A stretch of DNA of 13,749 bases from Thermodesulfovibrionales bacterium (GCA_030018605.1 JASEHP010000029.1:1-13749); one strand, 5' to 3'; counted from the stretch's first letter, positions 6,238-13,701 are shown. Numbers and translations: made by a program. The notes: generated by a model from the sequence alone, not told the origin.

Positions 6238-7440
6238 TTACTGCAGAATTTCATTAGTCGCTTTCAGCCTGTGCGCAAGCTCTTTCAAAAATGAGATTGC
6301 AATCTTCGGCTCTTCCCTGAGAAGCGTTTCAAAATTCTCCGGGGTTATAATGGCAAGAGATGTGTTATCCTCCTCTGCCTGTGCGCTTGTTGTCCTCGGA
6401 GTCCCGATTAACAGAGCCATCTCTCCGAAGTATTCTCCCTTCCGCATAATTCTCAGCGTCTGATCTTTTTTAATCAGCCTCACACTGCCGGAGAGGATAT
6501 AAAACATCTCACTGCCTTCATCCCCTTCTTTGAAGATAACATTTCCTGCCCTGTAATCCCGCCCGAACTTCCTTTTAAGCTTTTGCGTCCTTCTGTCCGT
6601 ATGCGTCTCATAAAACAGCCCCCGAAGCAGCAGAACGTCCTTTCTCCTTAGATTGGCTATGACCTCTGCGCCGAACAGAAGCACGCTGAACGAGTAATAT
6701 ATCCATATAATAATGATAAACAGCGCCTTCAAGGAGCCGAAGGTAAGGCCGTACTGAGGGTTGTATGAGAGGAAAAGGCCGAATAGAGGCCTGATTATTC
6801 CCCATAACAATGTTGTGAGCGCGGAGCCCGCCAATATATAGCTGAACCGAACCTTCGCAGGCACAAAAACGAAATAGAACACTGATATTATGGCAGCGGT
6901 AATGCCATAGGACGCAATATCATAAAGAAACGTGCTGCCGCCGAGGACCAGAAACTTCTTGAACGCCACGTTTGAAAAGCTTACAACTACGAGAAGAGAT
7001 AAGGTAAGAAGTATTACGCCGAGGTCCAGAATATTGGCCTTCAGGAAAGAGCGCTTCTCCTCCAGCTTAAAAATATTATAAAAGGCGCTCCTCAGCGTGC
7101 CCATTAAGGGCATTGAAGTCCACAAAAGCGCCACTATGCTTATTATCTTCCACATGCCCTTATGCCCTGCCAGAGCGTAAACCTCGTTAAGTATAGTGTC
7201 GCTGTAATAAGGGATGAATTGGCTTATGAGCATGGTAATCCTTTGCATAACAGCCTTGGAAGATGTAATGAAAAAGCTGAGAGAAAAAAACAGCAGGAGC
7301 AGCAGCGGTATCAAAGCGAAAAGCGAGTAATATGCAAGGGAGGCAGCCGCAGAAGAATTATTGTTTTTAATGAAAGACTTGACTGAATGCCACAGAACAG
7401 TAGATGCAGTGTGAACTCTATCCTTAATAACAGAAAACAT
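6238..7440 (-). CDS. YihY/BrkB-type membrane protein fused to a cyclic-nucleotide-binding domain
   Basis: A 400-residue fusion. Residues 1-265 are a YihY/BrkB (formerly mis-called RNase BN) inner-membrane protein with about six membrane segments. Family signatures are AAASLAYYSLFALIPLLLLL near 31-50 and, near 230-262, YGLTFGSLKALFIIIIWIYY followed by LLFGAEVIANL. Residues about 290-395 are a cNMP-binding domain (GNVIFKEGDEGSEMFYILSG) whose phosphate-binding cassette GEYFGEMALLIGTPRTTSA (335-353) retains Glu340 and Arg349. There is no DNA-binding domain, so the nucleotide probably regulates the membrane part (inference). An in-frame stop directly before the ATG excludes a longer start; the nearest purine-rich site is weak (AGAGA), with GGGAGGAGG about 17 bases upstream. 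It is divergent from argJ and precedes the Crp-family gene. YihY proteins have no settled biochemical role. Confidence 0.87.
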   Translation of the reverse strand: MFSVIKDRVHTASTVLWHSVKSFIKNNNSSAAASLAYYSLFALIPLLLLLFFSLSFFITSSKAVMQRITMLISQFIPYYSDTILNEVYALAGHKGMWKIISIVALLWTSMPLMGTLRSAFYNIFKLEEKRSFLKANILDLGVILLTLSLLVVVSFSNVAFKKFLVLGGSTFLYDIASYGITAAIISVFYFVFVPAKVRFSYILAGSALTTLLWGIIRPLFGLFLSYNPQYGLTFGSLKALFIIIIWIYYSFSVLLFGAEVIANLRRKDVLLLRGLFYETHTDRRTQKLKRKFGRDYRAGNVIFKEGDEGSEMFYILSGSVRLIKKDQTLRIMRKGEYFGEMALLIGTPRTTSAQAEEDNTSLAIITPENFETLLREEPKIAISFLKELAHRLKATNEILQ

Positions 7441-7471
7441 TTATCTCTATCCAAGCCTCCTCCCGTCAGAT

Positions 7472-7500
7472 ATTATCTTACACAATAATGATTACAAAAA
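7472..7500 (-). promoter_or_regulatory. Candidate promoter for the YihY-cNMP gene
   Basis: On the minus strand GATAAT (7477-7472) is a 5-of-6 match to the -10 consensus; 17 bases upstream lies TTTTTG (7500-7495), a poor -35. It drives away from argJ. The inverted repeat at 7485-7510 overlaps its spacer and -35, which would suit an operator. Confidence 0.4.
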
Positions 7501-7510
7501 ACATCATTAT
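7485..7510. promoter_or_regulatory. 8-base inverted repeat in the divergent argJ/YihY intergenic region
   Basis: ATAATGAT (7485-7492) and ATCATTAT (7503-7510) are perfect inverted copies separated by 10 bases, with centres 18 bases apart. This spacing suits a dimeric regulator. It lies within the 90-120-base gap between two divergent genes, so it could control either or both. It does not match the ArgR box pattern I know. Confidence 0.4.
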
Positions 7511-7560
7511 GAAAATGAGAGATATCTTTAATGCATTACAAATATGATAAAATAGGTGTG

Positions 7561-8763
7561 ATGCTGAAGAATAAAGACAAAACATACATCCCCGAAGGTT
7601 TCCTGCTCTCTGCCGGAGAAGCCGCAATAAAAAAACCCGGGAAAAAAGACATCGCCCTAATTTATTCCATGACAGAGGCAAACATCGCAGGCGCCTTTAC
7701 AACAAACATGGTAAAGGCCGCTCCGGTGAGACTTGATATTGAAAAGATTAAATCGGGAAAAGGACAGGCAATCATAGTAAACAGCGGCAATGCAAATGCG
7801 TGCACAGGCAGAAAAGGGATGAAGGATGTCGCTGAGACAGCGTCGCTCATGGCAAAAAGCCTGAAGATAAATCCTTCCCTTGTCTATGTCTGTTCAACAG
7901 GGGTTATAGGAACGCCGATGCCCATGGAAAAGATAGAAGCGATAATTCCTGTTCTTACGGCTAATCTTGGCAGGGCAAGCCTTTGTGACATTGCTTCTGC
8001 AATAATGACAACAGACACGTTCCCGAAGGCTATATCCAAAAAAGTAAAAATCAAAAGCAGGACAGGGACCATATCAGGCATCTGCAAAGGCGCCGGCATG
8101 ATAGCGCCGAATATGGCAACAATGCTATGTTTTATCATGACCGATATCGCAGTAGAAAAAAGAACGCTAAGCAGGGCTCTAAAGGATTCCGTGAAGAAAT
8201 CATTCAACAGGATAACAATAGACGGCGATATGTCCACAAATGACACGGCGATGATAATGTCTAACGGAGCGCTGGGCAATTCTGAAATCAAAGAGAACTC
8301 TGCATCCTATAAAATCTTTAAAAATGCCCTTGATGAGGTTACATACGAACTGTCAAGGCTTATCATTAAAGACGGAGAAGGAGCTACAAAATCAATCGCA
8401 ACAGAGGTTAACGGAGCGGCTGATGAAAAAGAGGCTGAAAAGGCTGCTTTCTCTGTTGCAAATTCCAGTCTCGTAAAGACAGCCATTTACGGAAATGACG
8501 CAAACTGGGGACGGATTATGGCTGCGCTCGGATATTCAGGGATAAAATTCAATGAGGAAAATGTATCCATTCATTTAGGAAATATCAAAGTTGTAAATAA
8601 AGGCACAGGCACGGGAAAAGATGCAGAGGCAAATAATTACCTGAGAAACAACAGCGAGGTAAGTATCCTGATAAACCTGAACAAAGGCTCTGCATCAGCA
8701 AAAGTTTTAACCTGCGACCTGACTGAAGAATACATCAGGGTCAATGCGGAATACAGAACGTAA
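7561..8763 (+). CDS. argJ: Bifunctional glutamate N-acetyltransferase / ornithine acetyltransferase
   Basis: ArgJ transfers acetyl from N-acetylornithine to glutamate (and often from acetyl-CoA to glutamate), so it recycles the acetyl group in arginine synthesis in the cytoplasm. Family signatures run the whole length: YIPEGFLLSAGEAAIKK at the start, AGAFTTNMVKAAPV, VNSGNANACTG, the autocleavage site KGAGMIAPNMATML (nucleophile Thr187, cleaved after Ala186), TIDGDMSTNDT, DGEGATK, and YGNDANWGRIMAALGYSG near the C-terminus, ending in YIRVNAEYRT. The length, 400 residues, is usual. I chose the ATG at 7561 because homologues begin only some 10-15 residues before the PEGF segment; an in-frame ATG at 7531 would add 10 residues. 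TATGAT at 7543-7548 is a possible -10. Other arg genes are absent. Whether it accepts acetyl-CoA cannot be decided here. Confidence 0.93.
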   Translation: MLKNKDKTYIPEGFLLSAGEAAIKKPGKKDIALIYSMTEANIAGAFTTNMVKAAPVRLDIEKIKSGKGQAIIVNSGNANACTGRKGMKDVAETASLMAKSLKINPSLVYVCSTGVIGTPMPMEKIEAIIPVLTANLGRASLCDIASAIMTTDTFPKAISKKVKIKSRTGTISGICKGAGMIAPNMATMLCFIMTDIAVEKRTLSRALKDSVKKSFNRITIDGDMSTNDTAMIMSNGALGNSEIKENSASYKIFKNALDEVTYELSRLIIKDGEGATKSIATEVNGAADEKEAEKAAFSVANSSLVKTAIYGNDANWGRIMAALGYSGIKFNEENVSIHLGNIKVVNKGTGTGKDAEANNYLRNNSEVSILINLNKGSASAKVLTCDLTEEYIRVNAEYRT

Positions 8764-8780
8764 GCTTGCACAGTTATCAC

Positions 8781-11621
8781 ATGAGCAGCCGGCAGCCAAA
8801 ACAGGTTAAAGTCTTTAATGTCCCATTCGGCAGAAGAGGTTCTGCAGAAGAGCTCCTGAAAGAAGCAGCCTCAAGAATAAAAGGCAGCGACTATTCCAAA
8901 ATTCTCTACCTCTCCCCTACCGCAGGGAAAACAAGAGAGAGCCAGAGAATTTTCCATAAACTGACAAAAAACACTTACATCCCGCCTGAGATGACGACCA
9001 TAAAACATCTCTCTAAGAAACTCTATTCTCTGCACGGCAGTAAAACCCCTGTATCAAGAACAATAATACCCATTATCATCTCAAGACTGTCAGGCAAAGG
9101 CATCGGATTTTCTTCAATCATAACCAGCTTCATTGACGAGCTAAAGCAGTATTTCCCTCTCAAAGACATTGAGACCATCCGCAAAGAGCTAAAAAACGCG
9201 TTTGAAGAACTCAATGTTCCCGAAGAGGGCTCAAAAAGGGCGTTGGACGCAATTGAAATCTTCAGGAGATATCAGGAGATACTGGCAGCACAGAATCTTA
9301 TTGATGAAAACGATCTTATGGCAGAGTGCCCTGCGATTGTAAAGGAGCATAATTACAGCCATGATATTCTTATTCTTGACGGATTTTACGAGGTTACACC
9401 CTCAGAAGAGCTTATCCTGAAGAGCCTGATTGAGCAGGCTGAGACAACCTTCATCTCAATTCTATACGATGAAAATTTTACTGGAATAACAAATAGTTTT
9501 GATGATTTTATAAAGAATAACTTTAGTATTGAAGCGGGCTCGTTTGACGCTGATTCAGCCATTCCACTGTCGTCATCAGAAAAAGGGCTGTCCTATGTCT
9601 CATATCCTGGTATAGACGAAGAAGTTGAGGGCATTGCCCGGCATATCAAAAACCTGTTCATATCAGGCAGGTGCAGGTCTTTAGACAGGATAATAGTCGC
9701 GTTCCCGAAACTGCACACTTATCATAACATTGTGCAGAGGGTGTTCAAAAGATACGGCATACCATGCGCATTCTCCACCTCAAAACCATCGGGAAAGACA
9801 GAGCCTTACCTTGCCCTCACGGCAATGCTTGAATCAATTGCTGACGACTATCCGAGGCTTCAGTTTTCGAGATTTCTTACATCCCCGCATTTCAAAAAAA
9901 TGCCTGCTTTATTCAGAGAGTGGATTCCTCATATATCGCTTTACTCAGGGATAATCAAAGGCAAAAACTTATGGCTGGGCTTATCTAAAACATTATCCGA
10001 TGTTAAAAACCCTGCGTTAAAAGGCATCCTCCCCGAGATTGAAAAAGAGTTCAAATGGATATTTAAAAAGCTCAAACCCCTTGAATCTTTGAAAGACAGA
10101 GGGACCTTCAAGCAGATAGCAGAAGCCCTCTACAAACTTCTTTCAGAACTTGATTTCTCGGGTGCTGAAGATGCAGACATCAAAGAACAGGCCTCAGAAT
10201 TTCTGAAAGAGCTATCCCTCATTGACAGCCTGATACTGACGGATGCGGGCAGCAGAAACGGGTTGCGGGAATTCATTGACAGCCTCAGATACATACTGAA
10301 CACTTCTGAAAAAGAGGCTGAAGGAGAAGGCGTGCAGGTCTCAGGCTTCTTTGAGCTGCGCTGCACAGAGCCTGAATATCTATACCTCGGAGGCTTGAAA
10401 GACGGCGATTTGCCTTCCATGCCCGAGATTGACCTTCTTTTGCCTGACAATGTTAAGACAAAATTAGGCCTTGTTAATATGAAGAGATACCTGCATCTCC
10501 AGCAGTTTATATTCAAGCGGTTGACAGCCTCTTCAAAAAACACCTGCCTTTCCTATCCTGCAATGGAGGCGGACAAGCTCTTCCTGCCCTCGCCTTTCCT
10601 GCCGTGGAAAGCTGAGACTACAGAGAAAACACCCGGAATCCTGTGCAGGGAAGAAGAATTGCTGAGGCATCAGGAAATTCCACTCTCATCGCATATAAAA
10701 GAAATAAGCATCAAAAGCAGGCTGATAAAAAAACAGTTCGGCGAAAACTCAAATATCAGGGTTACGGACATAGATTCATACAGGACCTGCCACAGGAAAT
10801 TTTTCATAGAAAAGATTCTCCGGCTTGAGCCTTCAGAGACAAAAGAATATGAGATTGAGGCAATGCTTCTCGGCATAATAATCCATGAAATCATGGAAGG
10901 GTTAATGGCAAAACCCAGATCTTATCGGGACTTTGATGAGATGAAGGCAGAGGCAGAAAAACTCCTCACAAAATTGCTTGCCGAAAAACCTTTGGAAAAC
11001 TACTGGAAAAATTTCATCCGGGAATCATTCCTTTCCATCCTTCCTGAAATCTATGAGCTTGAAGCAGAACTCAGTGCAGAGGGATATTCGTTTATGAAGG
11101 CTGAAGCGCCTGTTGAAGGAGAGGTCATAAAAAATATAAAGCTCAAGGGGAAGATAGACAGGATAGATATGAAAACAGAGCAACAGAGCAACAGAGCAAC
11201 AGAGCAGCAGCTTAAAATGAAAGAACATTCTACTGCGCTACTGCGCTACTGCGCTACTGCAAACAACGAGGTTGAGCTTATTGACTACAAGACAGGCGCG
11301 GCTCAGCTCAACAGGACAGAGATTCTAAATAAAGGGGCAAGTCTTCAACTTTTTATTTATGCCGCTTTGATGAAGTCCCTCGGATTCAAAGTAAACCGCG
11401 CAGGCATATACTCAGTCAAAGATACTAAAATCACATGGCTTCCCGGGAAAAAAGACAGCATGACAATGGATGATTATATAGAGACATGCCTTAAGTATCT
11501 TGAAAAAACAGTTTCGGATTTAAGAAAAGGAGATTTCACTGCCATTCCCTTAAATGAACAGACATGCAGAAACTGCCACGAACGCGCCTACTGCCCGTAT
11601 ATCCAAGCTCCGTCAGGCTGA
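8781..11621 (+). CDS. AddB-like PD-(D/E)XK exonuclease with Fe-S cysteines
   Basis: A 946-residue AddB/RecB-family protein, as in AddAB enzymes that process double-strand breaks. Residues about 10-600 correspond to an AddB-type helicase-like region; the P-loop position reads SPTAGKT (45-51), keeping GKT but lacking the usual first glycine, so ATP hydrolysis is doubtful. The C-terminal nuclease has IIHEIME (His702), GKIDRID (Asp793) and DYKTG (Asp835, Lys837). Cys670 (SYRTCHRKFF) with CRNCHERAYC (Cys929, 932, 938) forms the four-cysteine Fe-S clamp of AddB-type nucleases. About 30 extra residues lie between GKIDRID and DYKTG, encoded by the 11176-11260 repeat. The ATG at 8781 is 17 bases after the argJ stop; a TTG at 8766 is possible and neither has a clear ribosome binding site, so coupling to argJ is likely. 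No addA partner is present in the window. Confidence 0.85.
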   Translation: MSSRQPKQVKVFNVPFGRRGSAEELLKEAASRIKGSDYSKILYLSPTAGKTRESQRIFHKLTKNTYIPPEMTTIKHLSKKLYSLHGSKTPVSRTIIPIIISRLSGKGIGFSSIITSFIDELKQYFPLKDIETIRKELKNAFEELNVPEEGSKRALDAIEIFRRYQEILAAQNLIDENDLMAECPAIVKEHNYSHDILILDGFYEVTPSEELILKSLIEQAETTFISILYDENFTGITNSFDDFIKNNFSIEAGSFDADSAIPLSSSEKGLSYVSYPGIDEEVEGIARHIKNLFISGRCRSLDRIIVAFPKLHTYHNIVQRVFKRYGIPCAFSTSKPSGKTEPYLALTAMLESIADDYPRLQFSRFLTSPHFKKMPALFREWIPHISLYSGIIKGKNLWLGLSKTLSDVKNPALKGILPEIEKEFKWIFKKLKPLESLKDRGTFKQIAEALYKLLSELDFSGAEDADIKEQASEFLKELSLIDSLILTDAGSRNGLREFIDSLRYILNTSEKEAEGEGVQVSGFFELRCTEPEYLYLGGLKDGDLPSMPEIDLLLPDNVKTKLGLVNMKRYLHLQQFIFKRLTASSKNTCLSYPAMEADKLFLPSPFLPWKAETTEKTPGILCREEELLRHQEIPLSSHIKEISIKSRLIKKQFGENSNIRVTDIDSYRTCHRKFFIEKILRLEPSETKEYEIEAMLLGIIIHEIMEGLMAKPRSYRDFDEMKAEAEKLLTKLLAEKPLENYWKNFIRESFLSILPEIYELEAELSAEGYSFMKAEAPVEGEVIKNIKLKGKIDRIDMKTEQQSNRATEQQLKMKEHSTALLRYCATANNEVELIDYKTGAAQLNRTEILNKGASLQLFIYAALMKSLGFKVNRAGIYSVKDTKITWLPGKKDSMTMDDYIETCLKYLEKTVSDLRKGDFTAIPLNEQTCRNCHERAYCPYIQAPSG
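11176..11260. repeat. In-frame inverted element of two 8-base tandem arrays inside the nuclease gene
   Basis: The left array (11176-11210) is CAGAG followed by three CAACAGAG units and CAGCAG. The right array (11230-11260) is three CTACTGCG units plus CTACTGC. The reverse complement of the right unit reads GCAGTAGC against GCAACAGA for the left (5 of 8 equal, better at the inner ends), so the arms form an imperfect inverted repeat around an AT-rich loop. The translation (QQSNRATEQQ, TALLRYCATA) is low-complexity and unlike its surroundings, and interrupts the interval between the Asp793 and Asp835 catalytic motifs. Confidence 0.75.
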
Positions 11622-12248
11622 ATTAATTCTCTCCAGCGCCTCTTTTGTAATCTGCCCGATTGTTTTTTCTATCAGCTTTCCATCTTCATAAATTGCAATG
11701 ATGCAAGCATCGTTTTTAAGTTTTTCCAGTTCTGGTTCGACCTGAGAAACCCTTATCCTGCCGAGCGCCCATGCGGCAATGCCTCTGAGCAGCGGTTCGC
11801 GATTGTGAAGATACGTGATAATAAGCGGGATTGCATGGACAATAAGTTCAGGATTAACCTCCCCTATTCTTCCGGCTGCGATCAGCACTCCTGACGCCAG
11901 CATCTCTTCATCAAGGAAAGACATTATCACAGGCGCAACATCTGAAAATAATTCAGGGCTATTTCTTACTATTTCACCGAGCATCTCAGGAGAACTCCAG
12001 CCGATTCCTCCTGATTCGTCCCGTATCATCCAGAGCAGGCGTCCGACAGCATTCCTGACAATTTCAGGTTTTGTCTTTGCTATTTCTTTTGAGACTATGC
12101 CGAAAGCCTCTATGGCGCGATAGCTGATAATACTCTTCTTATAGGTGAGCGAGATGAGGCTGCTGAGAAGCCTGCCATTGCTAAGCGGCAGGCTCATCAG
12201 CGCATCATATCTCTTATCTGACAGCAGTTTTATTATTTCGTTTTTCAA
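11613..12248 (-). CDS. HEAT-repeat protein, DVU0298-like
   Basis: A 211-residue cytoplasmic all-helical protein with HEAT/armadillo-type repeats: SYRAIEAFGIVSKEIAKTKPEI, LLIAAGRIGEVNPELIVHAIP-type and LRGIAAWALGRI helices. The central block RLLWMIRDESGGIGW followed by SPEMLGEIV is the segment I associate with the family named after Desulfovibrio DVU0298; function unknown, probably protein-protein contact. The start is a TTG at 12248 with GCAGG 7 bases upstream; the next in-frame ATG would remove the first helix. It begins 25 bases after the rubredoxin stop, as third gene of the fprA operon. Its 3' end overlaps the convergent nuclease gene by 9 bases, the two stops lying side by side. The family name is from memory of the motif, the HEAT fold is clear from sequence. 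Confidence 0.8.
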   Translation of the reverse strand: MKNEIIKLLSDKRYDALMSLPLSNGRLLSSLISLTYKKSIISYRAIEAFGIVSKEIAKTKPEIVRNAVGRLLWMIRDESGGIGWSSPEMLGEIVRNSPELFSDVAPVIMSFLDEEMLASGVLIAAGRIGEVNPELIVHAIPLIITYLHNREPLLRGIAAWALGRIRVSQVEPELEKLKNDACIIAIYEDGKLIEKTIGQITKEALERINSA

Positions 12249-12273
12249 AAAATTGCCTGCACAGACTCCTTAT

Positions 12274-12411
12274 TTATTTTATTTTTTCAAAGGCATCCTT
12301 TGGCGCATTGCACACAGGACATTTCCAGTCATCCGGAAGCTGTTCAAAAGGAGTTCCCTCTACCGCCTCATCATATTCATAACCGCATACCGTGCATTTC
12401 CATACAGACAT
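12274..12411 (-). CDS. Short rubredoxin (45 residues)
   Basis: A complete 45-codon gene. Two CxxC knuckles, CTVCGY (Cys6, Cys9) and CPVCNAPKDAFE (Cys31, Cys34), bind one iron; the LPDDWKCPVC segment is diagnostic of rubredoxin. The protein is about 7 residues shorter than the usual 52-54 because the loop between the YEYD segment and the TPFEQLPDD segment is deleted, as in the 45-residue rubredoxin known from one Desulfovibrio desulfuricans strain. It begins 9 bases after the stop of fprA, with AGGAG in the gap, so it is co-transcribed and is most likely the electron donor to the flavodiiron protein. It acts in the cytoplasm. Confidence 0.95.
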   Translation of the reverse strand: MSVWKCTVCGYEYDEAVEGTPFEQLPDDWKCPVCNAPKDAFEKIK

Positions 12412-12420
12412 ATCTCCTCC

Positions 12421-13638
12421 TCACTCAAATTTCTTATGGTATTCTTGTACCTTCCTTGCAAACTCTCTTCCGAATCCATAACACTTGCCCTCATCTTCGC
12501 TTGAGGGTTTATAAATAACCTGCATGCCCGGTTCAACTGTCTCAAGCCCCATTTTTTTGAATTCCTGATAAACCTCTTTTACTGCGCCTCCGCCCCATCC
12601 GTAGCTTCCGAATGCGCCCATGATGCGGTTCTTAGGCCTCAACCCTCTGAGATATGTTAAAAATCCTGCAACTGAAGGGAATATCGTGTTGTTTAATGTC
12701 GGCGTTCCAATAAGACATCCCCTTGATTTCCATAATTCCTTCACTGCAACACTGCCGGGTGTAGCCCTTAATTTTATCACTGTGCAGTCAATGCCTTCAT
12801 CTTTAATTCCCTGCATTACCAGCGCTGTCATGCGCTCTGTGCTGTGCCACATCGTATCATATATTATTGCAACCCTGAGAGACGCCTTTCCATCCGCCAT
12901 ATCCTGATACATCTGAATAACTCTCTCAGGCTGTTTACGCCAGATAATGCCGTGGTCAGGGGCAATCATGTCTATCTCAAGCCCGAGTTTCTGCAGCTCG
13001 GAAATTTTTGCCTTTATGAGCTGTCCGAAAGGCATGAGGATATTTGCGTAGTAGTCAACAACAGAGTCCTCAAGCTCTGCATGGGCTGCGCATTCTATAA
13101 ATTCATCGTCAAAGCGGGCTGCTGTGGCAAGATGCTGTCCGAATGCGTCCTGCGAGATGAGAAGCTTTGCCTCCTTCACATAAGTCATCATTGAGTCAGG
13201 CCAGTGAAGCATCGGGGTCTCAAGGAATAAAAGATTATATCTTCCTGTATTCAGTGTGTCCCCTGTTTTTACAATTCTGAATTTCCACCGTGATGTGTCA
13301 AAGTGCCTGTCAAGACCTTTCTTCCCGCGTTCTGATATAAATATGGTTGCATCAGGCGCAAGCCCCATTATCTTGTCAATGCTGCTTGCATGGTCGGTTT
13401 CTATGTGGTTTATTATTACGTTAACAATCTTTGAGGGGTCTGTAATGTTTTTTATATTTCCAATGGTTATATCGGAAAAATCATGCTTAACAGTGTCAAG
13501 CAGGGTAATCTGTTCGTCCATGATAAGGTAATTGTTGTATGTCGTTCCATTGGGAGTGACATATCCGTGAAAATCCCTTGCCCCCCAGTCTATCACTCCA
13601 GCCCAGTATATATCCGGTTTTATCTCTACAGCCTTCAT
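12421..13638 (-). CDS. fprA: Flavodiiron protein (A-type), O2/NO reductase
   Basis: FprA-type flavodiiron proteins reduce O2 to water and/or NO to N2O with electrons from rubredoxin, protecting anaerobes in the cytoplasm. The 405-residue length fits class A (metallo-beta-lactamase-like domain plus flavodoxin domain, nothing fused). Diiron ligands are all present: His78, Glu80, Asp82, His83 (NHIETDH), His145 (LHWPDS), Asp164 (SQDAFG) and His229 (APDHG). The flavodoxin domain starts near 255, with the FMN phosphate loop YDTMWHSTERM (260-270), then GTPTLNNTIFP and GSYGWGGGAV. GGGGG precedes the ATG by about 9 bases. It is the first gene of an operon with rubredoxin and a HEAT-repeat protein. The preference for O2 or NO cannot be read from sequence. 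Confidence 0.95.
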   Translation of the reverse strand: MKAVEIKPDIYWAGVIDWGARDFHGYVTPNGTTYNNYLIMDEQITLLDTVKHDFSDITIGNIKNITDPSKIVNVIINHIETDHASSIDKIMGLAPDATIFISERGKKGLDRHFDTSRWKFRIVKTGDTLNTGRYNLLFLETPMLHWPDSMMTYVKEAKLLISQDAFGQHLATAARFDDEFIECAAHAELEDSVVDYYANILMPFGQLIKAKISELQKLGLEIDMIAPDHGIIWRKQPERVIQMYQDMADGKASLRVAIIYDTMWHSTERMTALVMQGIKDEGIDCTVIKLRATPGSVAVKELWKSRGCLIGTPTLNNTIFPSVAGFLTYLRGLRPKNRIMGAFGSYGWGGGAVKEVYQEFKKMGLETVEPGMQVIYKPSSEDEGKCYGFGREFARKVQEYHKKFE

Positions 13639-13695
13639 CTATTCGGTCCCCCTTTTGCGGGCAATTTCATTTTTCTCTTGTGGATTAGTTCAAAG

Positions 13696-13701
13696 TGTCA
13701 A
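13696..13701 (-). promoter_or_regulatory. Possible -35 box upstream of fprA
   Basis: TTGACA is present on the minus strand about 58 bases before the fprA ATG, inside the near-symmetrical sequence GGATTGACA...ACTAATCC. No convincing -10 lies 16-18 bases downstream (AGAGAA at 17), so an activator or another sigma factor might be needed, or the match may be chance. Confidence 0.25.

Noticed and set aside
6238..7440. Ribonuclease BN
   Set aside because: YihY proteins were once labelled RNase BN, but true RNase BN is an unrelated metallo-beta-lactamase enzyme; this one is a polytopic membrane protein.
7884..8291. Minus-strand hydrophobic open frame inside argJ
   Set aside because: Antisense to highly conserved argJ motifs; the hydrophobicity comes from the complement of ArgJ codons.
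11176..11260. CRISPR array
   Set aside because: The repeat units are 8 bases with no spacers, the two arrays are inverted to each other, and they are translated in frame within a nuclease gene; no cas1 or cas2 is nearby.
12421..13638. Metallo-beta-lactamase resistance enzyme
   Set aside because: The N-terminal half has that fold, but the HxExDH, His, Asp, His ligand set with a flavodoxin domain identifies a flavodiiron protein.
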